Positions 1-4,926 are shown, counted from the stretch's first letter. The stretch is DNA of 35,493 bases from Avoscillospira sp045579045 (GCA_045579045.1 JAZNLL010000030.1:1-35493); one strand, 5' to 3'. Numbers and translations: made by a program. The notes: generated by a model from the sequence alone, not told the origin.

Positions 1-237
1 GTGAGCTTCCTCCACTTCCGGATCCGCATAGTATTCCAGGGTCAGCTGCTGTTGTCTCTCGGCGAAACGAACCAGCCGCCAATAACCCAGGCCCTCGGTG
101 TCGTTCAGTGCTACGCAGGCCAGTTTCAGAGCCGTTCTGGCAGCATCATCCCGATGTTCTTTCAAAGTGTTGAAACGCTGGTACAGCAGCCTGTCCGCAT
201 ACGGAATATCGCTCCGTGCATTTTTCTTTCCCATCAT
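1..237 (-). CDS. Hypothetical mobile-element protein, 3' end cut by window edge
   Basis: Leftward reading frame starting MGKKNARSDIPYADRLLYQR and running off the left edge, so the C-terminus is missing. The visible part is basic and helix-forming, with a Tyr/Trp-rich stretch around residues 50-70. I recognise no domain. Two adjacent ATG codons (237 and 234) are possible starts; a GGGAGG ribosome binding site lies 4 nt before the first and 7 nt before the second, so 234 is slightly favoured. The first ATG overlaps the stop of the upstream DUF3846 gene as ATGA, which indicates translational coupling in the leftward operon. Function unknown. Confidence 0.7.
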   Translation of the reverse strand, partial: MMGKKNARSDIPYADRLLYQRFNTLKEHRDDAARTALKLACVALNDTEGLGYWRLVRFAERQQQLTLEYYADPEVEEAH

Positions 238-548
238 GCTTCCTCCCACAGATGTTTGAATATCCGTTTGAAACTTTGGAAGTCGATTTCCAGACTTCCA
301 AACTCTTCTCCTTCAATTCCAGCAAAGATGACCGGACCAACAAACTCCACTCCGGCGATCGTGCAGTTATGCGGCATTCCAAGAAGTCTGCCTTCTTCGT
401 TGCAGATAGCCACAAGGTCTGTTGCAAAGGTCACGGTTTCGATGTACCCGCCCACCGTCTTTTGCAGGTTCTCCAAAGTGGCAGATATGGCTGTTTTATA
501 CGGAGCCCTGCCGGGCTGCTTAATGATCACAGATATTTTCGCACTCAT
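234..548 (-). CDS. DUF3846 domain protein
   Basis: A 104-residue protein beginning MSAKISVIIKQPGRAPYKTA. The pattern of a short beta strand, then a 'TLENLQKTVGGYIETV' helix, then 'ICNEEGRLLGMPHN' and a late 'GPVIFAG' strand is what I know from DUF3846, a small domain common on Firmicutes phages, plasmids and integrative elements. The biochemical role is unknown. The frame stays open upstream of 548, but the ATG at 548 is preceded by AGGACAAAGGA and is the better start. It overlaps the next gene downstream by 4 nt, placing it in the element's leftward early operon. Confidence 0.75.
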   Translation of the reverse strand: MSAKISVIIKQPGRAPYKTAISATLENLQKTVGGYIETVTFATDLVAICNEEGRLLGMPHNCTIAGVEFVGPVIFAGIEGEEFGSLEIDFQSFKRIFKHLWEEA

Positions 549-570
549 TTTCCTTTGTCCTTTCTTATTT

Positions 571-846
571 TCACACCGCCGGTCTTGCTGCCACCGGCAA
601 ACTCTGATCGCAATGCTCCACCTTGGCATCCTTCAAGATCCGATCCCAAGGCACCTTCCAGACCTCCGCCGCGCACAAGAGGGCAGAAAAGCAAGAACCG
701 CAGGGAACGATCACACTCTCATACTCCGGATGCGTCACTCTGGCTCTTGCTTCATAGCTCCACCGCTGGCTCAGTGCCAGCCTCTTTCCACTGTCATGCC
801 GCTCCTGCGGCCAACCGGTAAACCTCACTCGATGATCCTTGTCCAT
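571..846 (-). CDS. Hypothetical mobile-element protein, 91 aa
   Basis: Starts MDKDHRVRFTGWPQERHDSG, with two Cys in 'VPCGSCFSALLC' near residues 48-58 and another near residue 79. No family recognised. The ATG at 846 lies inside the 3' end of the upstream gene (overlap about 22 nt), and a weak GTGAGGG precedes it. The Cys spacing could form a metal site but is not a standard zinc-finger pattern. It sits in the leftward operon between a two-helix membrane protein and DUF3846. Function unknown. Confidence 0.65.
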   Translation of the reverse strand: MDKDHRVRFTGWPQERHDSGKRLALSQRWSYEARARVTHPEYESVIVPCGSCFSALLCAAEVWKVPWDRILKDAKVEHCDQSLPVAARPAV

Positions 847-1175
847 AAACCCTCACTTTCCGGATCCAGTTCAAATCGAATGGCGTAAAAAACCACGGCC
901 ATCAACCCAAACAAAGGACCCAACAAATCCAATCCAACCAATGCCGATACCGTGCCCATACCCAAAGCCACACGGCCTGCGTCTCTTGCCGCCCGTGCCA
1001 GCTTTCTCTGTCTCTTATATTGCTTTTTCTCTTTGCTTTCCCGGCTCTCAACTTCCACCGGCTCTACATCCACATAGTCTGCATCTGACCAATCCCATTT
1101 GATGGTCGCCTCGTACTCCTCGGCATGCCGCCGCTGCTCCCAGTTCCGGGCGCACATCATTTCTACATCTGACAT
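825..1175 (-). CDS. Hypothetical small membrane protein with charged N-terminus
   Basis: A 116-residue protein (MSDVEMMCARNWEQRRHAEE). The first ~75 residues are highly charged and probably cytoplasmic, with a Lys/Arg-rich helix at about 55-70. It is followed by two hydrophobic segments at about 75-105 ('GMGTVSALVGLDLLGPLFGL' and 'MAVVFYAI') that probably form a hairpin in the membrane. The frame extends to a TTG at 1181, but the ATG at 1175 has GGAGG 8 nt upstream and is preferred. First gene after the tRNA/repeat block in the leftward operon. Function unknown. Confidence 0.7.
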   Translation of the reverse strand: MSDVEMMCARNWEQRRHAEEYEATIKWDWSDADYVDVEPVEVESRESKEKKQYKRQRKLARAARDAGRVALGMGTVSALVGLDLLGPLFGLMAVVFYAIRFELDPESEGLWTRIIE

Positions 1176-1198
1176 ATTCAAGTCCTCCTTTTTTAATA

Positions 1199-1250
1199 GC
1201 CTCCCTCTGATGAGGGAGGTGTCAGCCGTAAGGCTGACGGAGGGAGAGAA
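1199..1250. repeat. Double-hairpin dispersed repeat, copy 1
   Basis: Two consecutive inverted repeats: CTCCCTC-TGAT-GAGGGAG, then GTCAGCC-GTAA-GGCTGAC. They are followed by GGAGGGAG, which can also pair back to the first CTCCCTC. The same architecture recurs at 1710, 1940 and 7389. This kind of palindromic REP/MITE-like unit is frequent in gut Clostridia genomes (family recollection, not searched). It sits between the leftward operon and the tRNA cluster. Confidence 0.75.
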
Positions 1251-1274
1251 AAGTCTCCCTCTTTATCTTTTCTC

Positions 1275-1343
1275 GCAGTCTCCCGGAATCGAACCGGGAC
1301 GCTTATCGGGTATCGAGGTCCCGACAGCAAAACCCTTGCCTGC
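1275..1343 (-). pseudogene. Degenerate tRNA-like sequence
   Basis: A perfect T-arm is visible on the minus strand (CCCGG, loop TTCGATT, CCGGG). A 3' acceptor strand AGACTGC pairs only about 5 of 7 positions with GCAGGCA at 1337-1343. The candidate anticodon stem TCGGG/CCCGA encloses 9 nt rather than 7, the D-arm is poor, and no CCA is encoded. I read this as a decayed tRNA in the element's tRNA cluster; no amino acid can be assigned. Confidence 0.4.
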
Positions 1344-1436
1344 ATATGTGGGCACCGATCCACGGACGATCTCAAACTTACCGCCGCACACCCCCTCACT
1401 TCGATGCCCCGGAGCGTTCTTACATAAGGAAAGGAC

Positions 1437-1462
1437 CCAACGGCCTGTCCAGGAGCCGTTGG
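1437..1462. other. Hairpin downstream of tRNA-Gln
   Basis: Perfect 8-bp inverted repeat CCAACGGC / GCCGTTGG with a 10-nt loop, directly after the 3' end of tRNA-Gln on the minus strand. There is no U-tract, so it is more likely a processing or stability element than an intrinsic terminator. Confidence 0.4.
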
Positions 1463-1538
1463 TGGCAGGGGTAGGCGGATTTGAACCACCGTCTGCAGGT
1501 GTCAAAGACCTGTGCCTTAACCGCTTGGCGATACCCCT
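1463..1538 (-). tRNA. tRNA-Gln(UUG), encoded CCA
   Basis: Complete cloverleaf on the minus strand. The 7-bp acceptor is AGGGGTA/TACCCCT with discriminator G and an encoded CCA. The anticodon stem CAGGT/ACCTG carries loop CTTTGAC, anticodon TTG, and the T-arm is GGTGG-TTCAAAT-CCGCC. The anticodon reads CAA. It is the only fully canonical tRNA in the element's cluster and would supplement host glutamine decoding during element expression (inference). Confidence 0.9.
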
Positions 1539-1631
1539 ATGTCGCTGCGCCAATGGTATCAGCATCCACGCAGCTGACCGTCTTTCCGGTGCGTCACAAG
1601 TCTTTCCTTGTTGCCATATATGAGGTGATGC

Positions 1632-1647
1632 CCGTTGCATGCAACGG
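1632..1647. other. Perfect 16-bp palindrome
   Basis: CCGTTGCATGCAACGG, fully self-complementary, abuts the CCA end of the 61-nt tRNA-like element. It could form a loop-less hairpin in RNA only poorly, so a protein-binding site or tRNA 3'-processing context are alternatives. Confidence 0.5.
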
Positions 1648-1708
1648 TGGTGGCAGCGGACGGAATTGAACCGCCATTGCTTGTCTCTTGCCTTTGAGCT
1701 ACGCTGCC
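1648..1708 (-). ncRNA. 61-nt tRNA-like RNA lacking the anticodon arm
   Basis: On the minus strand: a perfect 7-bp acceptor GGCAGCG/CGCTGCC, discriminator A, encoded CCA, a short D-arm (GCTC, loop with GG, GAGA), and a good T-arm (GGCGG-TTCAATT-CCGTC). Between D-arm and T-arm only 8 nt (CAAGCAAT) remain, where a tRNA would have about 23, so the whole anticodon arm is missing. It cannot decode. The acceptor/T half is intact, so it is either a recent deletion derivative or a selected tRNA mimic. Confidence 0.6.
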
Positions 1709-1709
1709 A

Positions 1710-1762
1710 TAAGGCTCCCTTGTGTAAAGGGAGCTGTCAGCCGACAGGCTGACTGAGGGATT
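1710..1762. repeat. Double-hairpin dispersed repeat, copy 2
   Basis: GGCTCCCTT-GTGTA-AAGGGAGC followed by GTCAGCC-GACA-GGCTGAC and then TGAGGGA. Same two-hairpin layout as copies 1, 3 and 4, with compensating changes in the first stem. It lies between the armless tRNA-like element and tRNA-Gly. Confidence 0.75.
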
Positions 1763-1769
1763 GACCGCC

Positions 1770-1796
1770 CCCGGAGGTGCTTACCCCACCTCCGGG
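1770..1796. other. Strong GC hairpin downstream of tRNA-Gly
   Basis: 10-bp inverted repeat CCCGGAGGTG / CACCTCCGGG with a 7-nt loop, downstream of tRNA-Gly in its direction. No U-run follows on the minus strand; possibly a degenerate terminator or processing signal. Confidence 0.45.
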
Positions 1797-1863
1797 CACT
1801 TCTCGTCTTTCCGAGCCGTCAAGTCAAACAGAATAGGAGGTTGCCGGCACCGTCCTCACCGGC

Positions 1864-1937
1864 TGGAGCAGGTGACGGGATCCGACCCCGCCCTAACAGC
1901 TTGGAAGGCTGTTGTGCTGCCACTACACCACACCTGC
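1864..1937 (-). tRNA. tRNA-Gly(UCC) with non-canonical T-loop
   Basis: Acceptor GCAGGTG/CACCTGC, discriminator T and encoded CCA. The D-stem is GTGT/GCAC, and the anticodon stem ACAGC/GCTGT carries loop CTTCCAA (anticodon TCC, glycine). The T-arm GCGGG/CCCGT pairs, but its loop is GTCGGAT, so T54 and A58 of the usual TTCGATT are both G. Those two bases normally form a conserved tertiary pair. The gene may be slightly decayed or a divergent element-borne tRNA. Confidence 0.75.
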
Positions 1938-1939
1938 AT

Positions 1940-1993
1940 GAGCCTCCCTCTGATGAGGGAGGTGTCACGGCTTGCCGTGACGGAGGGAGAGAC
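1940..1993. repeat. Double-hairpin dispersed repeat, copy 3
   Basis: GCCTCCCTC-TGAT-GAGGGAGG, then GTCACGGC-TT-GCCGTGAC, then GGAGGGAG. The first hairpin is almost identical to copy 1, while the second has changed bases with pairing kept. It sits between tRNA-Gly and the next leftward gene. Confidence 0.75.
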
Positions 1994-1996
1994 CCC

Positions 1997-2209
1997 TCAC
2001 ACATTCACACCCATAAATCTCAGAAACGGGATCCGTGGGATCTTCACCCGATTTCCCATGATGACCACCGTGAACCCCAGCAGTTCCGGTCTCTGATGGG
2101 CCATGCAGCGGATGTGGTGGGGATCGCACCCCAACACACCGCAGATATCATTGGCCGTCAGAAAAGCCGCATCTTCATTTTTCAGATCCTGCAGTGTCTT
2201 CCGCACCAT
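1997..2209 (-). CDS. Small HTH protein of phage type
   Basis: A 70-residue protein (MVRKTLQDLKNEDAAFLTAN). The segment 'AAFLTANDICGVLGCDPHHIRCMA' (about 14-37) reads as a helix-turn-helix with a 'TANDI...DPHHIR' recognition region, followed by 'VIMGNRVKIPRIPFLRFM', a wing-like C-terminus. The shape resembles excisionase/MerR-like or small phage DNA-binding proteins. The frame opens at a GTG (2239), but the ATG at 2209 preceded by AAAGGGTGA is favoured. Third gene of a compact leftward trio. Target unknown. Confidence 0.65.
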   Translation of the reverse strand: MVRKTLQDLKNEDAAFLTANDICGVLGCDPHHIRCMAHQRPELLGFTVVIMGNRVKIPRIPFLRFMGVNV

Positions 2210-2243
2210 CCAAATCACCCTTTCTTTCCTTCGCGCCACTGCT

Positions 2244-2495
2244 TCATCGCAGTCTTGGCTTTCCTATAAAACCATCTACAGCTTCTCTGACTGCCTCGCA
2301 GACAGTCTCCTTTTCATAAGTCACTTCCGAGGTCTTGAGCCTCATAGCATTGGTCTTTAAGTACCGGCAGGCATCTTCACAAGCCTGCTCAAATTCCGAA
2401 ATACTGGCTCCCTGTTTCTCCGCTGTCTCCAGCAGCGCCCAGATCAGGGGGCCTCTCTTTTCATCCGCCAATGCGAAGTAGCTGCTATCTAACAT
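2244..2495 (-). CDS. Hypothetical mobile-element protein, 83 aa
   Basis: Starts MLDSSYFALADEKRGPLIWA. Mostly helical and acidic, with 'QACEDACRYLKTNAM' in the middle; no family recognised. Its start codon overlaps the stop of the upstream 60-residue gene (TAATG), indicating coupling. It precedes the small HTH gene by about 34 nt. Function unknown. Confidence 0.7.
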   Translation of the reverse strand: MLDSSYFALADEKRGPLIWALLETAEKQGASISEFEQACEDACRYLKTNAMRLKTSEVTYEKETVCEAVREAVDGFIGKPRLR

Positions 2496-2677
2496 TACCG
2501 TCCCTCCTTGTTCCGTCTGCGCCGTGCGAGCACAGAATTGATTGCTCTACCAAGCTCTTCCAGCAGATCTTCTCCAAGGCTTCCGAGCAACATATCAATG
2601 GCATCTTCTTTTTGCTTCTGAAGTTGACTGATCTTTTCCAACTCCGTCACAAATTTCCTTTGTTGTTTCCCTGTCAT
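2495..2677 (-). CDS. Hypothetical coiled-coil protein, 60 aa
   Basis: Starts MTGKQQRKFVTELEKISQLQ and ends in an Arg-rich tail 'LARRRRNKEGR'. The first 40 residues have a heptad-like pattern (coiled coil likely). Its stop overlaps the start of the next leftward gene. Length and charge fit a small accessory or nucleic-acid-binding protein, but no function can be given. It is divergent from the rightward gene at 2747. Confidence 0.65.
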   Translation of the reverse strand: MTGKQQRKFVTELEKISQLQKQKEDAIDMLLGSLGEDLLEELGRAINSVLARRRRNKEGR

Positions 2678-2687
2678 ATAACGCTCC

Positions 2688-2716
2688 TTGATTATCCGTT
2701 CCCCTCCCGATATAAT
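2688..2716 (+). promoter_or_regulatory. Promoter for the rightward membrane-protein gene
   Basis: TTGATT (2688-2693), 17-nt spacer, TATAAT (2711-2716), about 31 nt before the TTG start at 2747. A near-perfect vegetative promoter pointing against the surrounding leftward operon, so the next gene has its own transcription unit. Confidence 0.75.
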
Positions 2717-2746
2717 GTTTTCATTAAACCGAAAGGAGTTTTTCTT

Positions 2747-3127
2747 TTGATTACCAATCTATTGACCGACTACAAAGAACTTTTCATCGCCCTCCTTGGC
2801 GGCCTTCTCGCCATCATCGGCACCGTGATCGGTTCTTTCCTCACAAAAAGCAAAGATAGCAATGCAGCAAAGCGAAAAGAACTCATTGACTGTTACGCAG
2901 CTTTTTTCATTGCATACGCAGCATTTACCGCCGATGATTCGGAAATGAACAAAGCGCAGGTCATTTCTGCTCTGGAAGTATCCAGACTGCTGTTTCCTAC
3001 CAAGGTATCCGCAGTGTTTGCCTTATTTGAGGAACACTTCATTCGATTTCCAGACGATACTGTTGCTCGGTTAGGGCTTCTCGAACAAATAAGAGAGCAG
3101 GCAGTTGAGTGCATAAGTAAGTTCTAA
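2747..3127 (+). CDS. Membrane-anchored hypothetical protein (possible moron)
   Basis: A 126-residue protein from a TTG start preceded by AAAGGAG. One N-terminal membrane segment (about residues 9-30, 'ELFIALLGGLLAIIGTVIGS') is followed by a Lys-rich stop-transfer region and a helical cytoplasmic domain of about 90 residues. No family recognised. It is transcribed rightwards from its own strong promoter inside a leftward operon, the pattern of phage 'moron' genes that act in the lysogen, for example in superinfection exclusion or host fitness. That role is inference only. Confidence 0.65.
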   Translation: MITNLLTDYKELFIALLGGLLAIIGTVIGSFLTKSKDSNAAKRKELIDCYAAFFIAYAAFTADDSEMNKAQVISALEVSRLLFPTKVSAVFALFEEHFIRFPDDTVARLGLLEQIREQAVECISKF

Positions 3128-3181
3128 TGCCGCCATGATCTCTCCTACTCTCACGAGAGTTTTCAAAATAGTCTCCTTCAT
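3071..3181 (-). CDS. Possible small ORF antisense to the 3' end of the moron gene
   Basis: A 36-codon frame (MKETILKTLVRVGEIMAALE) with GGAGG 11 nt upstream of its ATG, placed just after the 34-residue membrane peptide gene. It overlaps the 3' end of the rightward gene by 57 nt on the opposite strand, which weakens the case. It may be a real small leftward gene or a chance frame. Confidence 0.35.
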   Translation of the reverse strand: MKETILKTLVRVGEIMAALELTYALNCLLSYLFEKP

Positions 3182-3199
3182 TCGTCTATTGACCTCCTG

Positions 3200-3304
3200 T
3201 CATCCAATCAGATAAGAAACGATGCCGCAGATGCCATAGGCAAGCTGTAAGATTCCTACAATCAGCAAAATTCCCATGCAGGTCCAAAAAACAAAGTCCT
3301 TCAT
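3200..3304 (-). CDS. 34-residue single-pass membrane peptide
   Basis: Frame beginning MKDFVFWTCMGILLIVGILQ and ending 'VSYLIG'. It is almost entirely hydrophobic: one membrane helix with two Cys and a Tyr/Gly-rich C-terminal half. An excellent AAGGAGG site lies 5 nt before the ATG, in the conserved junction sequence shared by neighbouring cassette genes (3302-3329). Too short for standard gene finders. It could be a holin-like, toxin-like or regulatory membrane peptide; nothing in the sequence decides. Confidence 0.6.
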   Translation of the reverse strand: MKDFVFWTCMGILLIVGILQLAYGICGIVSYLIG

Positions 3305-3329
3305 CCCAACCTCCTTGTCATCCGTTCTT
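3302..3329 (-). repeat. Conserved gene-junction sequence, copy 1
   Basis: On the minus strand AAGAACGGATGACAAGGAGG followed by TTGGG and ATG. It encodes the last residues of the upstream gene (Lys-Asn-Gly-stop), the ribosome binding site and the next start. An identical 28-nt copy is at 4242-4269, and related copies lie at 3525-3552 and 4001-4020. Confidence 0.7.
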
Positions 3330-3527
3330 CAGCTGCATCGGGTCTACCCGAAGGAAGGCACAGACCTTCTGCAAGTCCCGTTCTTTCAGTCGCCATCCAT
3401 GACGGCCTTCCAGAATACCCCATCGGATTCGAAAAACAGTCACACCCGAACCCTCCGAAACTTCCTTGTCAGTCAATCCCCGCTCTGCGATGATCCTGGC
3501 AAGGTTTTTTTCTATCCTTGTTCGCAT
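3318..3527 (-). CDS. XRE-like HTH regulator, 69 aa
   Basis: Starts MRTRIEKNLARIIAERGLTD. Residues ~5-60 form a minimal lambda-repressor-like HTH ('IIAERGLTDKEVSEGSGVTVFRIRWGI', then 'LQKVCAFLRVDPMQL'), with no dimerisation domain beyond it, as in Cro-type proteins. The ATG at 3527 has AAGGAG 7-8 nt upstream. It lies in the leftward operon downstream of two other regulators, and its end forms part of the conserved KNG-stop junction. Probably a Cro-like switch or early regulator; the operator is not identified. Confidence 0.75.
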   Translation of the reverse strand: MRTRIEKNLARIIAERGLTDKEVSEGSGVTVFRIRWGILEGRHGWRLKERDLQKVCAFLRVDPMQLKNG

Positions 3528-3540
3528 CCCTGTCTCCTTG

Positions 3541-3780
3541 TCATCCGTTCTTCATTTCTCGGATGCGTTGGTTCCCTTCTGCCAGCCAAATCGCCTCTCT
3601 TATGAGTTGATCCTTTTGCATAGGAGACAACTGTCTGAATGCCGAAATAAGCGTCACTTCGTGCAATTCCTTAAATCTGAATTTTTCAACAATCGCTTCG
3701 CTGAGATCCGTCAATTGATCTTCCGACATTTCAGAAATCATCCGAACGAAGTCGTGTTCTTCTCTATTAAGTTTTTCCAT
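3541..3780 (-). CDS. Hypothetical helical protein, intact copy of duplicated gene
   Basis: A 79-residue protein (MEKLNREEHDFVRMISEMSE). All-helical, acidic N-terminal half, with 'QLTDLSEAIVEKF' and 'AFRQLSPMQKDQLIREAI'. No family recognised. A second GAGGAG-served ATG lies directly before it at 3783; the 3780 ATG is chosen because the duplicate copy at 5855 keeps this ATG but has GTG at the preceding codon. It follows the regulator at 3797-4003, and the same pair order is duplicated at 5681-6078. Pairing with a regulator suggests an accessory or anti-repressor role, unproven. Confidence 0.65.
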   Translation of the reverse strand: MEKLNREEHDFVRMISEMSEDQLTDLSEAIVEKFRFKELHEVTLISAFRQLSPMQKDQLIREAIWLAEGNQRIREMKNG

Positions 3781-3865
3781 CATACTTATCTCCTCATCAC
3801 GAGCCGTAGATATCCGCCACGCTCACACCCAGTGCCCTGCAGATCGGCATGATCTCATCGGCATA
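3606..3865. repeat. 260-bp direct repeat, copy A
   Basis: Nearly identical to 5681-5940 over 260 bp with no gaps; I count about 13 differences by eye (about 95% identity). It covers most of the small helical gene, the intergenic spacer, and the 3' end of an XRE gene. Identity stops abruptly inside the XRE gene at its N-terminal half and inside the helical gene at its C-terminus. Confidence 0.85.
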
Positions 3866-4003
3866 TACTTTCCGCTTGCAGTTCACGATATTGGAAATGA
3901 CCTGCGGCGACATCCCTACCCGCTCCGCCAACTCTTTGGCTTTCATCTTCCGCAGGTGCAAATACTTGCGGATGTTCTTTTGCACAACACAAGGCTCTTT
4001 CAT
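3797..4003 (-). CDS. XRE-family HTH regulator, paralogue A
   Basis: A 68-residue Cro-like protein (MKEPCVVQKNIRKYLHLRKM). The HTH at about 17-45 reads 'MKAKELAERVGMSPQVISNIVN'. The C-terminal 22 residues, YADEIMPICRALGVSVADIY plus Gly-Ser, are identical to those of the regulator at 5872-6078, while the N-terminal recognition half is unrelated. The ATG at 4003 follows AAGGAGGATGGG. The pair therefore shares a dimer/core part but should bind different operators. Located in the leftward operon between a DUF739-like gene and the helical gene. Confidence 0.8.
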   Translation of the reverse strand: MKEPCVVQKNIRKYLHLRKMKAKELAERVGMSPQVISNIVNCKRKVYADEIMPICRALGVSVADIYGS

Positions 4004-4016
4004 CCCATCCTCCTTG

Positions 4017-4244
4017 TCACTCTCTCAGCTTAAAAAAGTATGCAGGAATATCGTTGGACGATAAGCCAAGGATTCCGCATGCTTTTTTAATTTCTTCCTG
4101 CTTCCATCCAATCTTGGATGTCATCTTCAGCGATACAGTTCTGGTGGAAAGTGACATTCTCTTTGCGAATTCCTGTTGAGTTCCGCAAACTTCTGTAATT
4201 CTTTCTTTCAATGCAGAATAGTCAAAGAATAAAACGCTTGTCAT
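4017..4244 (-). CDS. DUF739-like phage regulator
   Basis: A 75-residue protein (MTSVLFFDYSALKERITEVC). The order 'FDYSALKERITEVCGTQQEFAKRMSLSTRTVSLKM...GWKQEEIKKACGILGLSSNDIPAYFF' matches what I know of DUF739, small XRE-like proteins next to phage repressors. The HTH spans roughly 20-45. The frame extends to 4280, but that part is the conserved junction; the ATG at 4244 has AAGGAGG 5 nt upstream. It is the first gene of the leftward operon and likely a Cro/early activator. Confidence 0.75.
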   Translation of the reverse strand: MTSVLFFDYSALKERITEVCGTQQEFAKRMSLSTRTVSLKMTSKIGWKQEEIKKACGILGLSSNDIPAYFFKLRE

Positions 4245-4269
4245 CCCAACCTCCTTGTCATCCGTTCTT
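4242..4269 (-). repeat. Conserved gene-junction sequence, copy 4
   Basis: Identical over 28 nt to 3302-3329. Here the Lys-Asn-Gly-stop codons have no complete gene in front of them, so this copy looks like the tail of a lost upstream cassette that now serves as leader of the DUF739-like gene. Confidence 0.65.
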
Positions 4270-4296
4270 ATTTTCCGCATCAGTCAAAAATTCTTG

Positions 4297-4325
4297 TTGC
4301 ATTTTTAATTAAACTGTGTTATTTT
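4297..4325 (+). promoter_or_regulatory. Rightward promoter, twin of 5021-5049
   Basis: TTGCAT (4297-4302), 17-nt spacer, TATTTT (4320-4325), with TG one base before the -10. The blocks TTGCATTTTTA and TGTGTTAT are shared at the same spacing with the promoter at 5021-5049. It points at the small Cys-rich gene at 4417. Confidence 0.55.
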
Positions 4326-4416
4326 TAAGAGGTCAGTAATCTCCGCTATGCTGACACCCGTTTTCTTCTCCAGATTTTCCGCTCTCCGTTCCATCCCGAG
4401 GAAGGAGGTGAATAAT

Positions 4417-4626
4417 TTGGAAAAAACCAATCGAAATGTTACGCGTGCATTTATTGGGCATTGTTCTTATTTGGGTCACGATATCCCGCTGTTTTGCTAC
4501 TATATAAACAACTGGTATCCGATATCCATTGAATGCCTTAGTGCTAAATGCAAAAAGCAAGACAAGTGTGATTTCTACCAAAAATATAAGCACACTTGCT
4601 TAGAAGACATCGAGGCTTCTGAATAG
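4417..4626 (+). CDS. Small Cys-rich hypothetical protein
   Basis: A 69-residue protein from a TTG start with GGAGG 8 nt upstream. It begins MEKTNRNVTRAFIGHCSYLG. Four Cys fall in a C-terminal cluster, 'CLSAKCKKQDKC' and a later C (about residues 43-62), with further Cys near 16 and 27, suggesting a small zinc- or iron-sulfur-binding fold. It is transcribed rightwards in a mostly leftward region. No family recognised. Confidence 0.6.
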   Translation: MEKTNRNVTRAFIGHCSYLGHDIPLFCYYINNWYPISIECLSAKCKKQDKCDFYQKYKHTCLEDIEASE

Positions 4627-4685
4627 GCGTAACAAACTACCCCAGCCAGCCCCTTGTCCAGGGCTGGTTTTCCCCACACCATTTA

Positions 4686-4701
4686 GTCGCATTATTGCGA
4701 C
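4686..4701. promoter_or_regulatory. GTCGCA palindromic operator, site 3
   Basis: GTCGCATTATTGCGAC: inverted 6-7 bp arms identical to site 1 at 4927-4942. It overlaps the stop codon of the regulator gene at 4701-4907, so the regulator is bracketed by two copies. Confidence 0.65.
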
Positions 4702-4907
4702 TATGCTGATAAAAAAATATGAATCGCCATATCATTGGTAAGTTGCAACGCCTGTGCGATCTGCTTAGCTTCCTCCAGCGTCATCTTTCTCCCGTCACTG
4801 TTCAATCTCCGATACATCCGAGATCTATCAATGCCTGTCATCTTGCAAAGATTCTCAACATTGATGTTTTTACTAAACATCACTTCCCGAAGTTTGGTTA
4901 CATTCAT
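4701..4907 (-). CDS. Small HTH regulator, likely GTCGCA operator-binding
   Basis: A 68-residue protein (MNVTKLREVMFSKNINVENL). The HTH at about 14-40 reads 'NVENLCKMTGIDRSRMYRRLNSDGRKMTLEEAKQIAQAL', a phage Cro/repressor-like core without an effector domain. The frame extends to a GTG at 4916, but the ATG at 4907 with AGGTG upstream is preferred. Its promoter (TTGACA-17-TATTTT) is followed by a perfect GTCGCA palindrome, and a second palindrome overlaps its stop codon. Autorepression through these sites is inferred. Confidence 0.75.
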   Translation of the reverse strand: MNVTKLREVMFSKNINVENLCKMTGIDRSRMYRRLNSDGRKMTLEEAKQIAQALQLTNDMAIHIFLSA

Positions 4908-4926
4908 GTTGTTCACCTCGCTTTCA

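Noticed and set aside
1..888. Plus-strand open frame at the left edge
   Set aside because: The leftward frames with ribosome binding sites and overlapping ATGA junctions, including DUF3846, account for the region.
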